DNA from: Bagarius yarrelli
Lineage: Eukaryota > Chordata > Actinopteri > Siluriformes > Sisoridae
Assembly: GCA_005784505.1 (NCBI GenBank)
Contig: VCAZ01000019.1
Span: forward strand, 636,001 to 700,000
DNA length: 64,000 bases
Direction: 5' to 3'
The notes below the pieces were generated by a model. It was not told the DNA's origin, searched no databases, and was given only the letters and a program-made list of their open reading frames with translations. This document shows, piece after piece, positions 1-11,402 of this stretch. The stretch's first letter is position 1. Every line of letters begins with the position of its first letter. The position numbers were made by a program, and so were the translations under genes.

Positions 1-232
1 GTCTGGCGGGTGGCACAACAATAAGTGCCTTCAGACAACAGTGAAGCAGAGGGAGGTTCTAGTCAAGTTTTGCAATGGAGTTGGAGATTAGTTAGGATTA
101 TTAGGGTCAATGCTAAGAAATTCACTCAGATACCAATCCATCATGCAAGACAACCAGGAAAACATCTGATTGGCCCCAAATTTATTCTAAAGCAAGACAA
201 CAACCCCCAACATACAAAGTCATCCAGAAAAA
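1..232 (+). mobile_element. Tc1-type transposase fragment, C-terminal half, decayed
   Basis: The plus strand reads, with frame changes and stops, as the middle of a Tc1/mariner transposase. A stretch resembling GVGDLVRI is followed by HHARQPGKHLIGPKFILKQD and NNPQHTKS, which corresponds to the DNDPKHT motif around the second catalytic aspartate of the DD34E family. The left side is cut by the window edge, and the right side stops where an oppositely oriented Tc1 fragment begins. It is a dead remnant and no complete frame survives. Confidence 0.75.
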
Positions 233-271
233 TCATCATTTTATTGGATTGGCTCTTTATTGGTTTGGCTC

Positions 272-1302
272 TTACAGCTCAAAAATATCCCTGTATTTAG
301 AACCATCAATTTTTCTCTCGACTTGGATCAGTTTCCTAGTCCCTGCTGCTGAAGAACATTCCCACAGCATGATGCTGCCACTATCATGTTTTACTGTAGG
401 GGAGGTGTTCTTGGTGTGATAGGATGTGTTGGGTTTGCGCCAGACATAACGTTTCTCTTGGTAGGTGAAAAGTTCAATTTTAGTCTCATCTGACCAGAGT
501 ACCTTCCTCCATAGGTTTGGGGGGTTGTCCACATGTCTTTAGACATACTTTTAACAATAAGTAATGGCTTTTTTCTGGCCACTTTTCCATAAAGCTCAGC
601 TCTATGAAGGGGAAGTCTTATTGTAATCCCATGCACAGATAAACCAGCCTCTGCTGTGGAACTCTGCAGCTCCTTTAGGGATACCTTTGGTCTCTGTGCT
701 GCTGCTCTGATTAATGTATCCTTGCCCTGTTTGTGAGTTTTGGTGGGCAGCCCTCTGTTGGCAGGTTTGTTGTGGTACCATTTGACGATGATGGATTTGA
801 TGGTGCTCTGGGGGACCATCAAACGTTGGATTATTTTTATAACCCAACCCTGACTTGTACTTCTTAACAACTTTGTCCCTGACTTGTTTGGAGAGCTTCT
901 TGGTGCTTCACGGTGTGATGCTTAGAGGTGTTGCTTAAAGTCTCTGGAGCCTTTCAGAAAAGGTGTGTTTATACTGACAGATCATGTGACACTTAGATTG
1001 CACACAGGTGGACTTCATTTCACTAATTATGTGACATCTGAAGGTAATTGGTTGCACAAGAACTTTTGAGGGGCTTTATAGCAAAGGGTGAATACATATG
1101 CACATGCCAATTTTCAGATTTTTGATGTTTAAAAATAACTTTTTATATACCTTTTTCTAATTTTGTGCAGATTTATCACATAAAATTCAGATTTCACATT
1201 TACAAATTTAACCTGTAATTTAAATTCACATTTAAATTACAGGTTATAATGTAATAAAATAGGTAAAAAGGCAAGGGGTGAATACTTTTGCAAGGCACTG
1301 TT
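272..1302 (-). mobile_element. Tc1-type transposon fragment with one terminal inverted repeat
   Basis: On the minus strand two overlapping frames (391-870 and 272-532) give the N-terminal helix-turn-helix (QSTIKSIIVKWYHN) and the start of the catalytic domain (LWSDETKIELF, then VKHDSGSIMLWECSSAAGT) of a Tc1-like transposase. The two frames are needed because of frameshifts. The upstream end carries a terminal repeat at about 1262-1302 whose outer end reads ACTTTTGCAAGGCACTGT, the same terminus as the Tc1 copy at 10600-11402. The 3' end of the transposase gene is missing; the element stops at about 272 against another Tc1 fragment lying the other way round. Confidence 0.8.
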
Positions 1303-1400
1303 AATGTGTCAGACTGCTAACCAAAAGATTTCAGGTTCGATTCTCACTGACACCAACTTACCACTGATGGTCCCTTAAGCAAGGCCCTTAGATTTTTCTG
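1303..1400 (+). repeat. SINE-A fragment
   Basis: A tRNA-like B box (GGTTCGATTCT) follows a degenerate A-box region (GTCAGACTGCTAACCAAAAG), and then the family hallmark AAGCAAGGCCCTTAG. It sits directly against the Tc1 terminus at 1302. It is a retroposed tRNA-derived SINE, not a tRNA gene, because no cloverleaf can be drawn. Confidence 0.6.
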
Positions 1401-1429
1401 CAAAAGTTGGCTCAGGTGGACCTGAGATA

Positions 1430-1840
1430 ACAATATGTTCCTGATGTCACAGTACAATCTTTTCTGCCACCTTCTCCATCACCCCACACTAATTAGTCTC
1501 ACCTTCCACCACTTCCTAATTACATTTACTTTCCCTCCCTTCTCTATTTAAGAGCACCTTCACCGTCACTCATGGTCTGGTCTCACTCGAGCGTACTAGA
1601 CTCTCTCTGTGTTTGTTCCAAGGGGTATTTTCTAGCTCTGCTACTTATGAGATCACCCTCATCACCCCAGCGTTCATTTCTTTCCGTTCCTGTGATCTCC
1701 AGTACTGGGTTGTTTTACTCTTGATCCTGTCCATCATCTCCCAGGTTCTCCAGTTCCTGCTGGCATTCTATCTTCTGCTAAGTGCTATCTTTCTGCATCC
1801 AGCCTACTGTCTTGAGTTTAGTTACGAATATAACATTATA
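1430..1840 (+). mobile_element. possible solo LTR-like segment
   Basis: A CT-rich stretch carries a TATA-like CTATTTAAGAGCACC near 1543. Downstream it has the CTCACTCGAGCGTACTAGACTC and TGTTTGTTCC style of sequence seen in fish Gypsy-type LTRs. No internal gag-pol, primer-binding site or convincing target duplication was found, so this is a resemblance only. A 155-codon open frame starting at 1613 overlaps it; it matches nothing I recognise and is probably not a gene. Confidence 0.25.
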
Positions 1841-2219
1841 ATTCTAGCATTATTATTTTTTCAACTAATCTGTGTTAAAGTTCTTTACAAAACAATGTTG
1901 GAACATAATTTGCTTGATGTCAGGATTGTACGATATAAAGGAACATACCTGGAACGAACATGCTCAGCACAAACAGAGTTTATTAAATCTTTTGCACACT
2001 TTTTAATGATACTTATTAACATCAATTTTTTTTTGCTAGACAAAATCTATACACAACTCACTCAACAGGGATTCTCTTGATTGTAATAAATGCAAGTATT
2101 TAAACAATGAAGAATCATTTAGCTGCTTACTGATGAATTAATTGTTTTTTAAAAAACGAATTAATTTGTTTCCACCAATCGTTGTTTTTTTTTAACAATT
2201 TTTAACCAATCAATCTTTT
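1841..2219. other. AT-rich spacer, nothing recognised
   Basis: AT-rich sequence with homopolymer runs. No exon-like segment or recognisable repeat was seen on either strand. Its right end is the probable 3' end of s100z. Confidence 0.4.
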
Positions 2220-2225
2220 TTTATT
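2220..2225 (-). terminator. s100z: candidate polyadenylation signal of s100z
   Basis: TTTATT on the plus strand gives AATAAA on the minus strand, about 140 bp beyond the s100z stop codon. This is a plausible 3'UTR length for an S100 gene. The hexamer is common by chance in AT-rich DNA, so support is positional only. Confidence 0.4.
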
Positions 2226-2366
2226 TAGCATTAATTAAGGGGAAGGTTTTCTAATTGAAATACACATAACACAACACACACAGCCATGCACACACAGAAT
2301 TATAGTTCTGCACGATTACATTTAAAACGCTAATAGAGCAGGTTATAACAAATTATTACACCTTTT

Positions 2367-3707
2367 CTATTTTTTCGACTGGAAGAAATCGTTGCAGGCG
2401 ACTGTCAACGCCGCCACCAGAACCACAAATTCATTAAAATCCACTTCGTTGTCTTTATTGGAGTCGAGATCATTCATAATCCTCTCCACAAGCATGGGAT
2501 CCTTCTGCGACTGAGAGGGAAAGGCAGAGAGCAGTAATTGGTCAACAGATACCGAATGCTAAATTGAAAGAAATAGACCACGTGGTGATTCATATTTGAA
2601 AATGTCCACTTCCTGGTAGCCTACAACAGTCTTGGATTCCTGTTACTTCAGATGGAAGTGTTACTTAATATTGAGCTCATCTTTCACTGATCACGTCCAC
2701 ATGAAGGTTTAACATTTTGTATGTTCTGAGATGCTTTTCTTTCATATCGAAAGAGTCATTTATTTATGAAATATCTGCATATAAGTGTGTAGCATTAGTA
2801 AATGATTATTTTTCCCAACATTATCTGTCCCCTGTGTCCAAATCAAAGGATTGTCTTAGTCTTAGTCGTAATTGAATTACACTGAAATGCTGTAGCAAAA
2901 TCCTAAACAATAATATTATATTATAATAATTCCTAATAGAATTAAATTAATTCTGCTGGGAAAAGTGGCAAAAATTTTTAGATTATCAGGCCTACCATTG
3001 TCATATAAGATGGTTAAGGTGTTTACCGTTACCATTGCTAGGCCTCTGAGTAAGGCCCTTAACCCCCAATTGCTCAGCTGTATAAAAGAGATAAATGTAT
3101 GTCGCTCTGGAAATGATCAAATACTTAGTTTTGGATTTAATTAAGTTAAATTAAGTTAATTAAATTAATAAAAATGTTGAATGTATAACCGAATATTTAT
3201 ATATGTTTTAAAAACACATTTATTAGCGTTTACATTTCCGGCATTCGACAGGTACCCTTATACAGAGCAGCTTACATTTAGTTTAATTATTAACTGAGCA
3301 GTTGGGGTTTAATAGCCTTGCTCAGGGGCCCAGAAATGGTAACTTGGTGGTGCCAGAAATCGAAAAAACAGTCTTCTGGGCTGAGCTACCACTTCCCCAA
3401 AATCTTTATACGTTCTATATCTGACTATAATTTTGTACACATATATTTTCTTTGTTATTCCTGTTCATTGTCTGTCTGTCTATCTGTCTGTCTGCCTGTC
3501 TGTCAGTCTCTTTTTCATCCTATTTCTGTCTCTTTTGTTTGTGTGTGTGTGGGGGGGGGGTCTTACTGTAAGGAATTCGGTGAGCTCGCTGTTCAGAAGT
3601 TCTTTCAGCTCTCCTTTGTTCAGCTTGTATTTGTCTCCATCGTTACCTGAGTAATTGTAGAAGACGCGGATCAAAGCATCCATTGCTCCTTCCAGCTGGC
3701 TTGGCAT
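2367..3707 (-). CDS. s100z: S100 calcium-binding protein Z
   Basis: A small dimeric EF-hand calcium sensor. The two coding exons are 3567-3707 (codons 1-47) and 2367-2510 (codons 48-94 and stop), joined in phase 0 with a GTAAGA donor and a CTCTCAG acceptor; the product is 94 aa. Residues 1-47 start MPSQLEGAMDALIRVF and contain the S100-type pseudo EF-hand (YSGNDGDKYKLNKGELKELL). The second exon holds the canonical EF loop (DLDSNKDNEVDF), then NEFVVLVAALTVACNDFF, which matches S100Z more closely than other S100 proteins. The split between the EF-hands is the usual S100 gene structure. The ATG is preceded by an acceptor (TTCTCTGCAG at 3713), so the first exon is noncoding and lies upstream, probably at 7442-7700. 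The C-terminus (FFQSKK) is slightly shorter than in mammals. In human the gene neighbours F2RL1 and AGGF1, as here. Confidence 0.93.
3010..3115 (+). repeat. SINE-A fragment in s100z intron
   Basis: Contains GTAAGGCCCTTAACCCCCAA, TTGCTCAGCTGTATAAAAGA and ATGTCGCTCTGG, the conserved body of SINE-A. It lies between the two s100z coding exons. The tRNA-like head is degraded. Confidence 0.65.
3215..3375 (-). repeat. SINE-A fragment, reverse orientation
   Basis: Reads as the reverse complement of SINE-A: a diverged GCATTCGACAGGTACCC end, CAGCTTACATTTAG, GAGCAGTTGGGG, then CTCAGGGGCCCAG and GGTGGTGCCAG. It lies in the s100z coding intron about 190 bp from the other, opposite copy. Confidence 0.55.
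3469..3560. repeat. TCTG microsatellite, GT run and G10 tract next to the s100z donor
   Basis: An imperfect (TCTG)n run spans 3469-3510. It is followed by (TG)n and ten guanines ending at 3560, the base next to the GTAAGA donor of s100z coding exon 1. On the transcribed (minus) strand the intron therefore starts with the donor followed by C10. Confidence 0.8.
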
Positions 3708-3715
3708 AATGACTG

Positions 3716-4760
3716 CAGAGAATACACTACAGAATTCACACACAAAAAGGAACACCAACACAAAAAAAAAAGTAAACACCAGAGATTAAACAGAGAATAC
3801 ACAACACACACACAAAAGGTACACACACAAAAAGGGTAATTAAACAGAGAATACACTACACACACATAAAAAGGTAATTATACAGAGAATACACTACACA
3901 CACAAAAAGGGAATTAACACAATTAGGATAAACACTACACACAGATAAACACAAAAGGTATATCAGAGATACACTACACAACACAAAAAGGTAATAAACA
4001 GAGAATACACTACACACACAAAAAGGTAATTAATACAGAGATACACTACAAACACAAAAGGTAATTAAAAAACAGAGAATACACTACCACACAAAAAGGT
4101 AATAAACAGTAAACTACTACACACACAAAAAGGTAATTAACAGAGAATACACTACACACACAAAAAGGTAATTTAAACAAGAGAATACACTACACCCCAA
4201 AAAGGTAATAAAAAGGCGGTAATAATACAGAGAATACACTACAAACACAAAAAGGTAATAATACAGAGAATACACTACACACACAAAAAGGTAATTAACA
4301 GAGAATACACTACAAACACAAAAAGGTAATTAAACAGAGAATACCTACACACACAAAAAGGTATAATACAGAATACACTACCACACAAAAAGGTATTAGA
4401 ATAGAATACACTACACAAGACACAAAACACAAAAGGTAATAAACAGAGAATACACTACACACACAAAAAGGGTAATTAAACAGAGAATACACTACACACA
4501 CAAAAAGGTAATAATACAGAGAATACACTACACACACAAAAAGGGAATTAAACAGAGAATACACTACACACACAAAAAGGTAATTAAACAGAGAATACAC
4601 TACACATAAAAAGGTAATTATACAAAGAATACACTACACTCAAAAAAGGTAATTATACAAAGAATACACTACACTCAAAAAGGAATCGTACAGAGAATAC
4701 ACTACACACAGAAAGGTCATTACACAGAGAATACACTACACACATAAAAGGTAATAATAC
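3716..4760. repeat. 35-36-bp minisatellite in s100z intron 1
   Basis: About 29 tandem copies of a unit containing ACAGAGAATACACTACACAC, then ACAAAAAGGTAATTA, with many one- to three-base indels and occasional unit truncation. It begins within a few bases of the splice acceptor of the first s100z coding exon. The 96-codon minus-strand frame through it (4310-4600) is a by-product of the repeat. Confidence 0.92.
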
Positions 4761-4769
4761 AGGGATAAA

Positions 4770-5583
4770 ATATTTCTAATTTCTACATTTGTATTGCAAC
4801 ACTTTAAGCTTGACTAATAAATCAGTCTATATTGTGTATAAATAACCTTTAGCCCATCTGACCACAATTCCATAATCAGGTACTACAACTTAAAGTATGT
4901 ATTAGAGCTTTATAATTTATTTAAACCCACCAAAATGCCATCGAATTTATGTAATTATTGCATTTTTTTAAAGCTGGAAAAAATCATCATCAGCAGAAAC
5001 ACCAACTGCAGACAGCTGGCTTGAGATTTAACACCTAATTTAAAATCTTTTACAAATGATTGCTCGTAATTTAAACCAAAGTTTATTAGCAGCGGGTGAA
5101 CCCACGTTTCTGAAACCTCTTGAAATCTCCTACAGCGTGAATTTGACTCTCTAGTCATTAATCTTCATATAATTGTCTACAGTATTGATTGTCAACAGGG
5201 CAGTAGCGCCCCCAGTGGGCGTTCAGACAACGTCGGAGGGCAGTAAAAATCTGGTGGTGCATGAAGGGTCGTTTAAATGCCCGGTGGTGAAAAAAAACGG
5301 TGGGCACCTAAGATACAGGAATGATAATCGGTTCTTTGTGCAAGTTTCCCCAAGATGTAAATGAAGAAAAAAATGCCGGTAAATATAACATGGATTATCT
5401 TTAGTATGGTTTTATTCCCCTTACATTTATTACCATCTATAGAAAAATTGCAGCAAATCAACAGAGACAGAGCTCTCACTAATTTACTTACTAACCAAGG
5501 ACTTGTACGCATTTCTGTTTATTATCAAGTGTTCTTGAGCTCTGGAAAAGGACTATATAAATAAAACATTATTATTATTATTA

Positions 5584-5614
<31 letters not shown>

Positions 5615-7140
5615 GTTTGTTCGATAAATTATACTAATCTGCCACTAAATTTGTTTATTTCTTTATTTCTTAAGCGATATATAAGAAATATATATATTTT
5701 TTATTATTGTAATAACTTCCACTCATAACAAATGAGTGGTCTGATAAAATGATGACCCTAAAAACAGAAAACATCCACTTTTGGTCTGGGGCATGTAGGC
5801 TGGGGTATGTGGGGCAGTCAGTGGGCAGTTCAGCTCGACTAATGGGGGCGTTCGTCCAAAACAGTTTGAGAACCACTGTTCTACGTGGTCAGTGGCAGAT
5901 GCAGAAGCTCTAGAATCTTTACTACTACTACCCCAGGTGATTATATTGGTACGGTTCTGAACTACAGTCTGCTGATCCATCTCATTATCACTGCTTAGGT
6001 TTGGTTCTGATAAGAAAAGATCAGATTTTTGTGATAATAATCTGTGACACATGGACGTCTCTGCTGTCTGTTCATACAGTAACAGTACAGTAACACTCCT
6101 AACTAGGACAAATCCTTCCTCTCACCTGCTTAATTACCAGTGTAACAAACTGGACGCTGCCACTGCACACACACTTGCAAGTTGGTACAGACACAGACTA
6201 ACAAAATTAAATTTTAATTATTATATTTTTAGTATATTTTTATTTTTTTTATTAATAATTAATTATTTTATTTCTATATTGCTTTTTTGTTTCAAAAAGC
6301 ATCACAGAAATATAAATTCAGAAAATGAACATTCTGAGTGAAAGGTGTGTCTCTAGCAAGTTTGGGCTATAGGAATATAAGGAATAGGAGGTTGGGCCCG
6401 CTACAGTACACTAACAGTCTGTTGCTACTAATAAAACAGGTCTCTTGGGGCCCACCAAAGTGAGTAGGCCCTTAGAAACGCCCTAACCTCCTTCCCTGCT
6501 GGGGGACACTGGAAAGTCCGCTTTGTAATAACGTCCTGTAATAATTATACGGTGAAGTGAGTTGTGGTGAAATTGTAGGGCTTTATTAAATGTAGGTGAG
6601 TTTTACTTTTACTTATGATTCCACCATTAAACAATAAACAAGTTGTTTATTTATTAATAAACATGTATAAAATGTTAAGGTTAATTGATGAATATATAAT
6701 AATGGTATAACTAGAAAAGTGTCTTTTAATACACTTACTAAATAAAGTATGTGGCTTGTATCAGGTTACTTTATTTGGCAAACGTGATTGTTAATGTTAA
6801 CATTTTTATTAATTAGACTACTAAAATTTAAAACTACTATTTTAACTGAAATTAATATGACAAGTACATTAAATTATTATTGTTATTAATTATTGTACTG
6901 CAAATAGAGATCACATTAAACCTGAGTTTGATTGTACAAATATGGCGACCTGTCAGTACTGTCAGTTTTGACCCTATACAACCTTTCTCTTATAAACCAA
7001 AGCACAAAGCACTAAACTAAATAGTCCAGGAAAATACAGTGCTAATTAAATACTACACTGTTGACTATACTTTTAAAAAATACCCACCGCTATAAAACAT
7101 AAAAAATATATACATACACATAGAAAGTGCATATGAATAA
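4770..7140. other. s100z intron 1: AT-rich DNA with minor repeats
   Basis: Mostly unrecognised AT-rich sequence. A moderately GC-rich piece (about 5190-5370) looks like a dispersed repeat (CAGTAGCGCCCCCAGTGGGC) rather than an exon. A related-looking segment (5780-5880) ends GTTTGAGAACCACTGTTC. An (ATT)n microsatellite occupies 5568-5613. No splice-bounded coding segment was found. Confidence 0.4.
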
Positions 7141-7147
7141 CTATATA

Positions 7148-7300
7148 TATATAAGATAATCTTTATTGATCCCACAGTGAGGAAATGAAATTGTTACGGT
7201 GGCTCAGATACAGAAACAGTTACGTGCAAAGTAGGAAAATAGAAGAAATGTGCAATAGAAAAGTGCAAATAGCGTAAATAAGATCTATAATTTAAACAAT
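7148..7300 (+). repeat. retroposon 3'-tail-like segment
   Basis: AAGATAATCTTTATTGATCC followed by GAAATGAAATTGTTACGG and GTGCAAAGTAGGAAAATAG resembles the 3' tails of fish LINE/SINE families (compare ATAAGATAACTTTATTTATC near 53080). No reverse-transcriptase coding sequence accompanies it. Confidence 0.4.
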
Positions 7301-7441
7301 GAATGTAGTAAAGTGGTTTATTCGACATAAACGTGACAATTAAATGAATTATTTGCACATATCTAAATGCAGGAAATTAAATCCCACCAAACATATAAGA
7401 CATTTTAACATACAGTTCAATGCAAAATCTAGAAAGCTTAC

Positions 7442-7700
7442 CTGAGTAGGGCTAGTAGGTGAATTCTGGGACAGATGGTCCGATTTCTCTTGGAGAGTGC
7501 GAGAGTTTCAGCTGAATGATGCCGCAGGCTTCATTCAGAGTTGTTTATGAGTTTGCTTTCGCATAGGATCCTCCTCCGTTGTTGTGGCGACATTGGGTGA
7601 CGGTAAAGATGCAGACCCAGGGGATCCGGGGATTTTTCCTGATGTCTGTTATACACCTGCACCCGGGGTGAGAGAAGCATCATTAAGCCATTAGCATACA
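7442..7700 (-). other. s100z: probable noncoding first exon / promoter region of s100z
   Basis: A GC-richer island in AT-rich surroundings. On the minus strand it ends in a strong splice donor (CTACTCAG then GTAAGC, boundary at 7441/7442). It lies upstream of s100z in the right orientation, and the coding part of s100z needs an upstream exon because its ATG sits 5 bases inside an acceptor. The open frame of 73 codons here (7531-7752) has no recognisable similarity. The transcription start is not visible; 7700 is only an approximate limit. Confidence 0.4.
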
Positions 7701-10599
7701 CTGGAATAAACAGGAATGATATGCAAGGTGCAAAGGAAAATGACTGATGCATTGTAAGAACTTAAGCTTAAATTAGCAGGACAAATAAAAAATAAACATA
7801 AGAAGAGAATAAATCAGTTCGTTTTCCTTACCCAATAAAAACGCAAACAGGGGTTAGGTGTCTTCGCCTCACACATATTAATGCATCACACATACACACA
7901 AATATAGTAATATTTTTATTTTAAATATAAAACTGAAGCAGCGTAAGGGAAACACAAATTGATGTCTTTTTCTTGTAAGAAAATGGCTATGCAACACCTA
8001 CAGTATATCACTCGTGATAAAATTAACTGCTAGTGCTGGTGGAACTAGTTAGTTATAACTAGTTCAAAGAATCCCGATCGGGTTTTCACATTAACAGAGA
8101 TAAACATTTTCACACTTATCTTTGCTTATTTTTACCCACATTGATGCGCTTTTAAGCATTAATTGCCAATTTATTTTTTATTTTATTTAGTGAAAATTCT
8201 AAACAAATTCTAGAAATACAGCCTTTAAGGTTTAAAGCATTTGTTGGGGGATTATATACAGTTACGTCATTTTTATAGGTTTAATTTAGAGCTAATTATT
8301 GGGGTTTTGATTCTGATTCAGTTTATCAATCACATTAATTAGGCAAAAAACTTTAGATATTAAACATGTTTATTTTTTTAAATCAGCAGCCAACAATGAG
8401 GAACTTTAGCCTATGATTTCACCAAAAAATACCGCAGAAAAAAACAACCAGTTTCAACAGGACTTTAGCCCAGAAAACAGCCCATAAGTGCCAGATCAAC
8501 TTTTTGCACCCAAATGGTTGTCTTAGCACCCATGTAGCACCTGCAATGCACTCACTGTCCCGCAGAAGACATAGTTGGACGTTTGGAGCGTTTTACTGAT
8601 GCAGTAACTTGAGTATTTTTTTTTTTTTTAATTTACTCTTACTTAAGTCATATTTTTTCAGTACTTGTACTCGAGTGAATTGTTTCTTAAGTAGCAAAAC
8701 TTTTACTTAGGTAGAAATTTTCAACACTTTTTTCACTAATGATTAATCGCTGCACCATAGAATTGATTCAAAAGAGTGATTTTTTTTCTCCATTCTGTCA
8801 CCAATGGTGTTTTGGTTTCTTGCCGTTGTCGCCTCTGACCTACTTAGTTAGGGACTTTATTTAAAATACTGGTGTTTTAGTGAGTGTTCACATATATTTA
8901 CCTTCTGTTGATAAACTATTCTAATATTTGATTCTGTGCTGCTTTGACACAAACTCTATTGTTAAAAGTGCCATATAAAAAAAGGGAACTTGACTTGATA
9001 ACACCAGACAAAATCATATAACATCTGGGATTCCCTGAGGAACTGTTTTTCCTCAACATTATCATTACAAGTCAAGCGCAAAATTAACCTAATGACATCA
9101 TAGATAATCCATCTCTAAGACGCTATGTAGAGATGCAATAAATGACGATATGTCACAGCAGTATTTCCCTAAATGGATATAAACTAACATTAAGTATTAT
9201 TAAAGACATTTTCATTACTATTAAATACTCGATTATAATTTTTGAATGTGTAAATTGTTGTTAAATATATTGTGTAGTACTAAACTGGAAACTCTTTTAA
9301 ACCTGTAACAGTACACCAGCAGTGTACGCTCTGGAGAGCACACCTTAGAGACTAAGGTGCACTTACACACACCTGCTACACCTCTGATCAGCCTATCCAC
9401 CCCCCACTCCCTCCATTGTTAACACACACCCATTATATGGCACATCTTGTGCCTCTCTAAATATATCTATTACCGGATAAACAAGCCTCCAGTTTAGGTC
9501 ACTTGAGACTTTGTTTTCTCAAAACACTGTTTTACTATAAGACTTTATGACGCACAAGACTAGAGATAAAAACGAAGCTGAACACTTTAGATAAATATGT
9601 GTTATATACACTTCTTCAATAACTGATTTTGAATATTATATCTTACATTGTATAAAAAAACAAACAAGATATTGTAAAAGAAAATCTGACTTTTACATTT
9701 TTAATGTAGTGGTAATTTTCCTTAAATTAACTAAAATTATATAAAGACATGTAGAAAAGTTCATATATACCAACAAAGTAGGTAAATATTAGCTAATTCT
9801 CTGTTATTACAAGATTATTACTGTTTTATAAATATCTGAAATTTAAAGTGTGAGAAGAAATTTTAATAACAGGGTTTTTAGAGAATTTTTCATGGTTCTC
9901 TTTTCACTTATATTTCTTAATTCTATTTCAGGAGTTCTTTTGGAGTTCTTGTAATAGTCACAGTAAAGTTGTAGCTGTTCAGAATGTTAAACTAGAACAA
10001 TGGTTTATTAAATATTTTTGGATTTTGGATTTCATAGTTAAAGACTATTACTTTTAATACATTTTAACTATCTTATTATTCACTATTATCCTTATTTAAA
10101 GACAGCTTAGCCATCTTTAATAAATCATAGCACAGTGGTTCCCAAAAATGTTCTTCAGAATAAAAAACCACACACACACTAACACACACACAAACGGATA
10201 CTGCGAGTCGATTGATGTAATGTAATTTTTTTTTATTTTATTTGATGTGGCAGGTAGCCAGATAATGTAATGTAATGTAATGTAAAATTAAAGATAATTA
10301 CAGTTACAGTGTGGTCCTCTATATATTAGCCTAAAGGGGTTTACAAAAAAATTCTGGGCTAAAACTAAATAAAAATGCTTTTGTAATAATTATTTATTGT
10401 TTTATGAAACAATATAGTAATTTTGTAAGACTTTAATTTCAATTCAAAAATGTAAAAATCATAACCCCAAAAATAGCTACACGATACACAAGTAAAGCAT
10501 TCGGATGGGCTTTAAGCATCTCAACGAAATGCACATTTACACAGCGGATTGGAGGGAAAATATCACAGTGACGACGAGTAGAAAACAAAACTTGCGTGC
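7701..10599. other. intergenic, AT-rich; repeat-D-like fragment near 8785-8995
   Basis: No exon-like sequence recognised. A repeat-D-like fragment runs about 8785-8995 (GGTTTCTTGCCGTTGTCGCC, then AAAAGTGCCATATAAA). A segment at 8590-8730 (TACTCTTACTTAAGTCATAT, TACTTGTACTCGAGTGAATT) resembles a common fish DNA-transposon remnant. (TGTAA)n-like runs occur near 10260. Confidence 0.4.
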
Positions 10600-11402
10600 T
10601 GAACCTTGCCAGACGGTGCGGCGTGTTTTAGCAAGTATTCTCTGCCATTTTGGCTAAAACATGTGGAAGAAGGTAACATGTGGAAGAAGGTGCTCTGGTC
10701 AGATGAGACAACAGTTGAATATTTTGCAAAGCGCTATGTGTGGCGGAAAAGTAACACTGCTCATCTCTCTGAACACATCATATCCACTGTGAAACATGGT
10801 GGTGGCAGCATTATGCTGTGGGGATGCTTTTCCTGCAGGGACAGGGAAGCTGGATAGAGTTGATGGGAAGATGGATGGAGCTGAATACAGGGCAATCCTA
10901 GAGGAAAACCTGTTGGAGATTCACCTCCCAGCAAGACAATGACCCTAAACATACAGCCAGAGCTACAGTTGCATAGTTTAGAAGGGCCCAGTCGAAAACC
11001 AGACCTAAATCCCATCTGTGGCAGGACTTAAAAATTTCTTTTTACAGATGCTCCCTATCTGACTGAGCTTAGGCTGATTTGCAAAGAGGAATGGGCAAAA
11101 AATTCAGTCTCTAGATGTGCAAAGCTGGTAGAGACATACCGCAAAAAACCTGCAGCTGCAATTGCAGCAAGTATTGATGCAGGGGGGCTGAATACAAATG
11201 CACAACACACGTTTTAGATTTTTATTTGCTTAAAATTTTGAAAACCACATATCATTTTCGGCCCACTTCACAATTATGTGCAACTTTGTGTTGGTCTGTT
11301 ACATAAAATCTCAATAGAATGCATTTTTCCAACTTTGAGGTTGGAAGGAGACAAAATGTGAAAGAGTTTAAGGGGTATAAATACTTTTTCAAGGCACTGT
11401 AT
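10600..11402 (+). mobile_element. Tc1-type transposon, 3' part, 5'-truncated
   Basis: The plus strand encodes a Tc1 transposase piece (WKKVLWSDETTVEYFAKRYV, then TVKHGGGSIMLWGCFSCRD at 10678-10855). Decayed frames follow, including ARQ-DNDPKHT-like sequence near 10930. It ends at about 11402 in AATACTTTTTCAAGGCACTGTA, the same terminus as the element at 272-1302. A short duplication (ACATGTGGAAGAAGGT, twice between 10658 and 10692) interrupts the frame. The 5' third and its terminal repeat are missing. Confidence 0.82.

Noticed and set aside
1613..2080. 155-codon plus-strand frame as a membrane protein gene
   Set aside because: It is hydrophobic only because of T-rich DNA. It overlaps LTR-like sequence, has no family resemblance, and lies antisense to the s100z 3' flank.
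3480..3779. Long s100z reading frame starting MFTFFFVLVF
   Set aside because: The upstream residues come from intron and minisatellite sequence. An acceptor lies 5 bases before the conserved MPSQLE start.
4310..4600. 96-codon minus-strand frame (MYSLFNYLFVCVVYSLF)
   Set aside because: It is a translation of the 35-bp minisatellite; the frame shifts with every indel between units.
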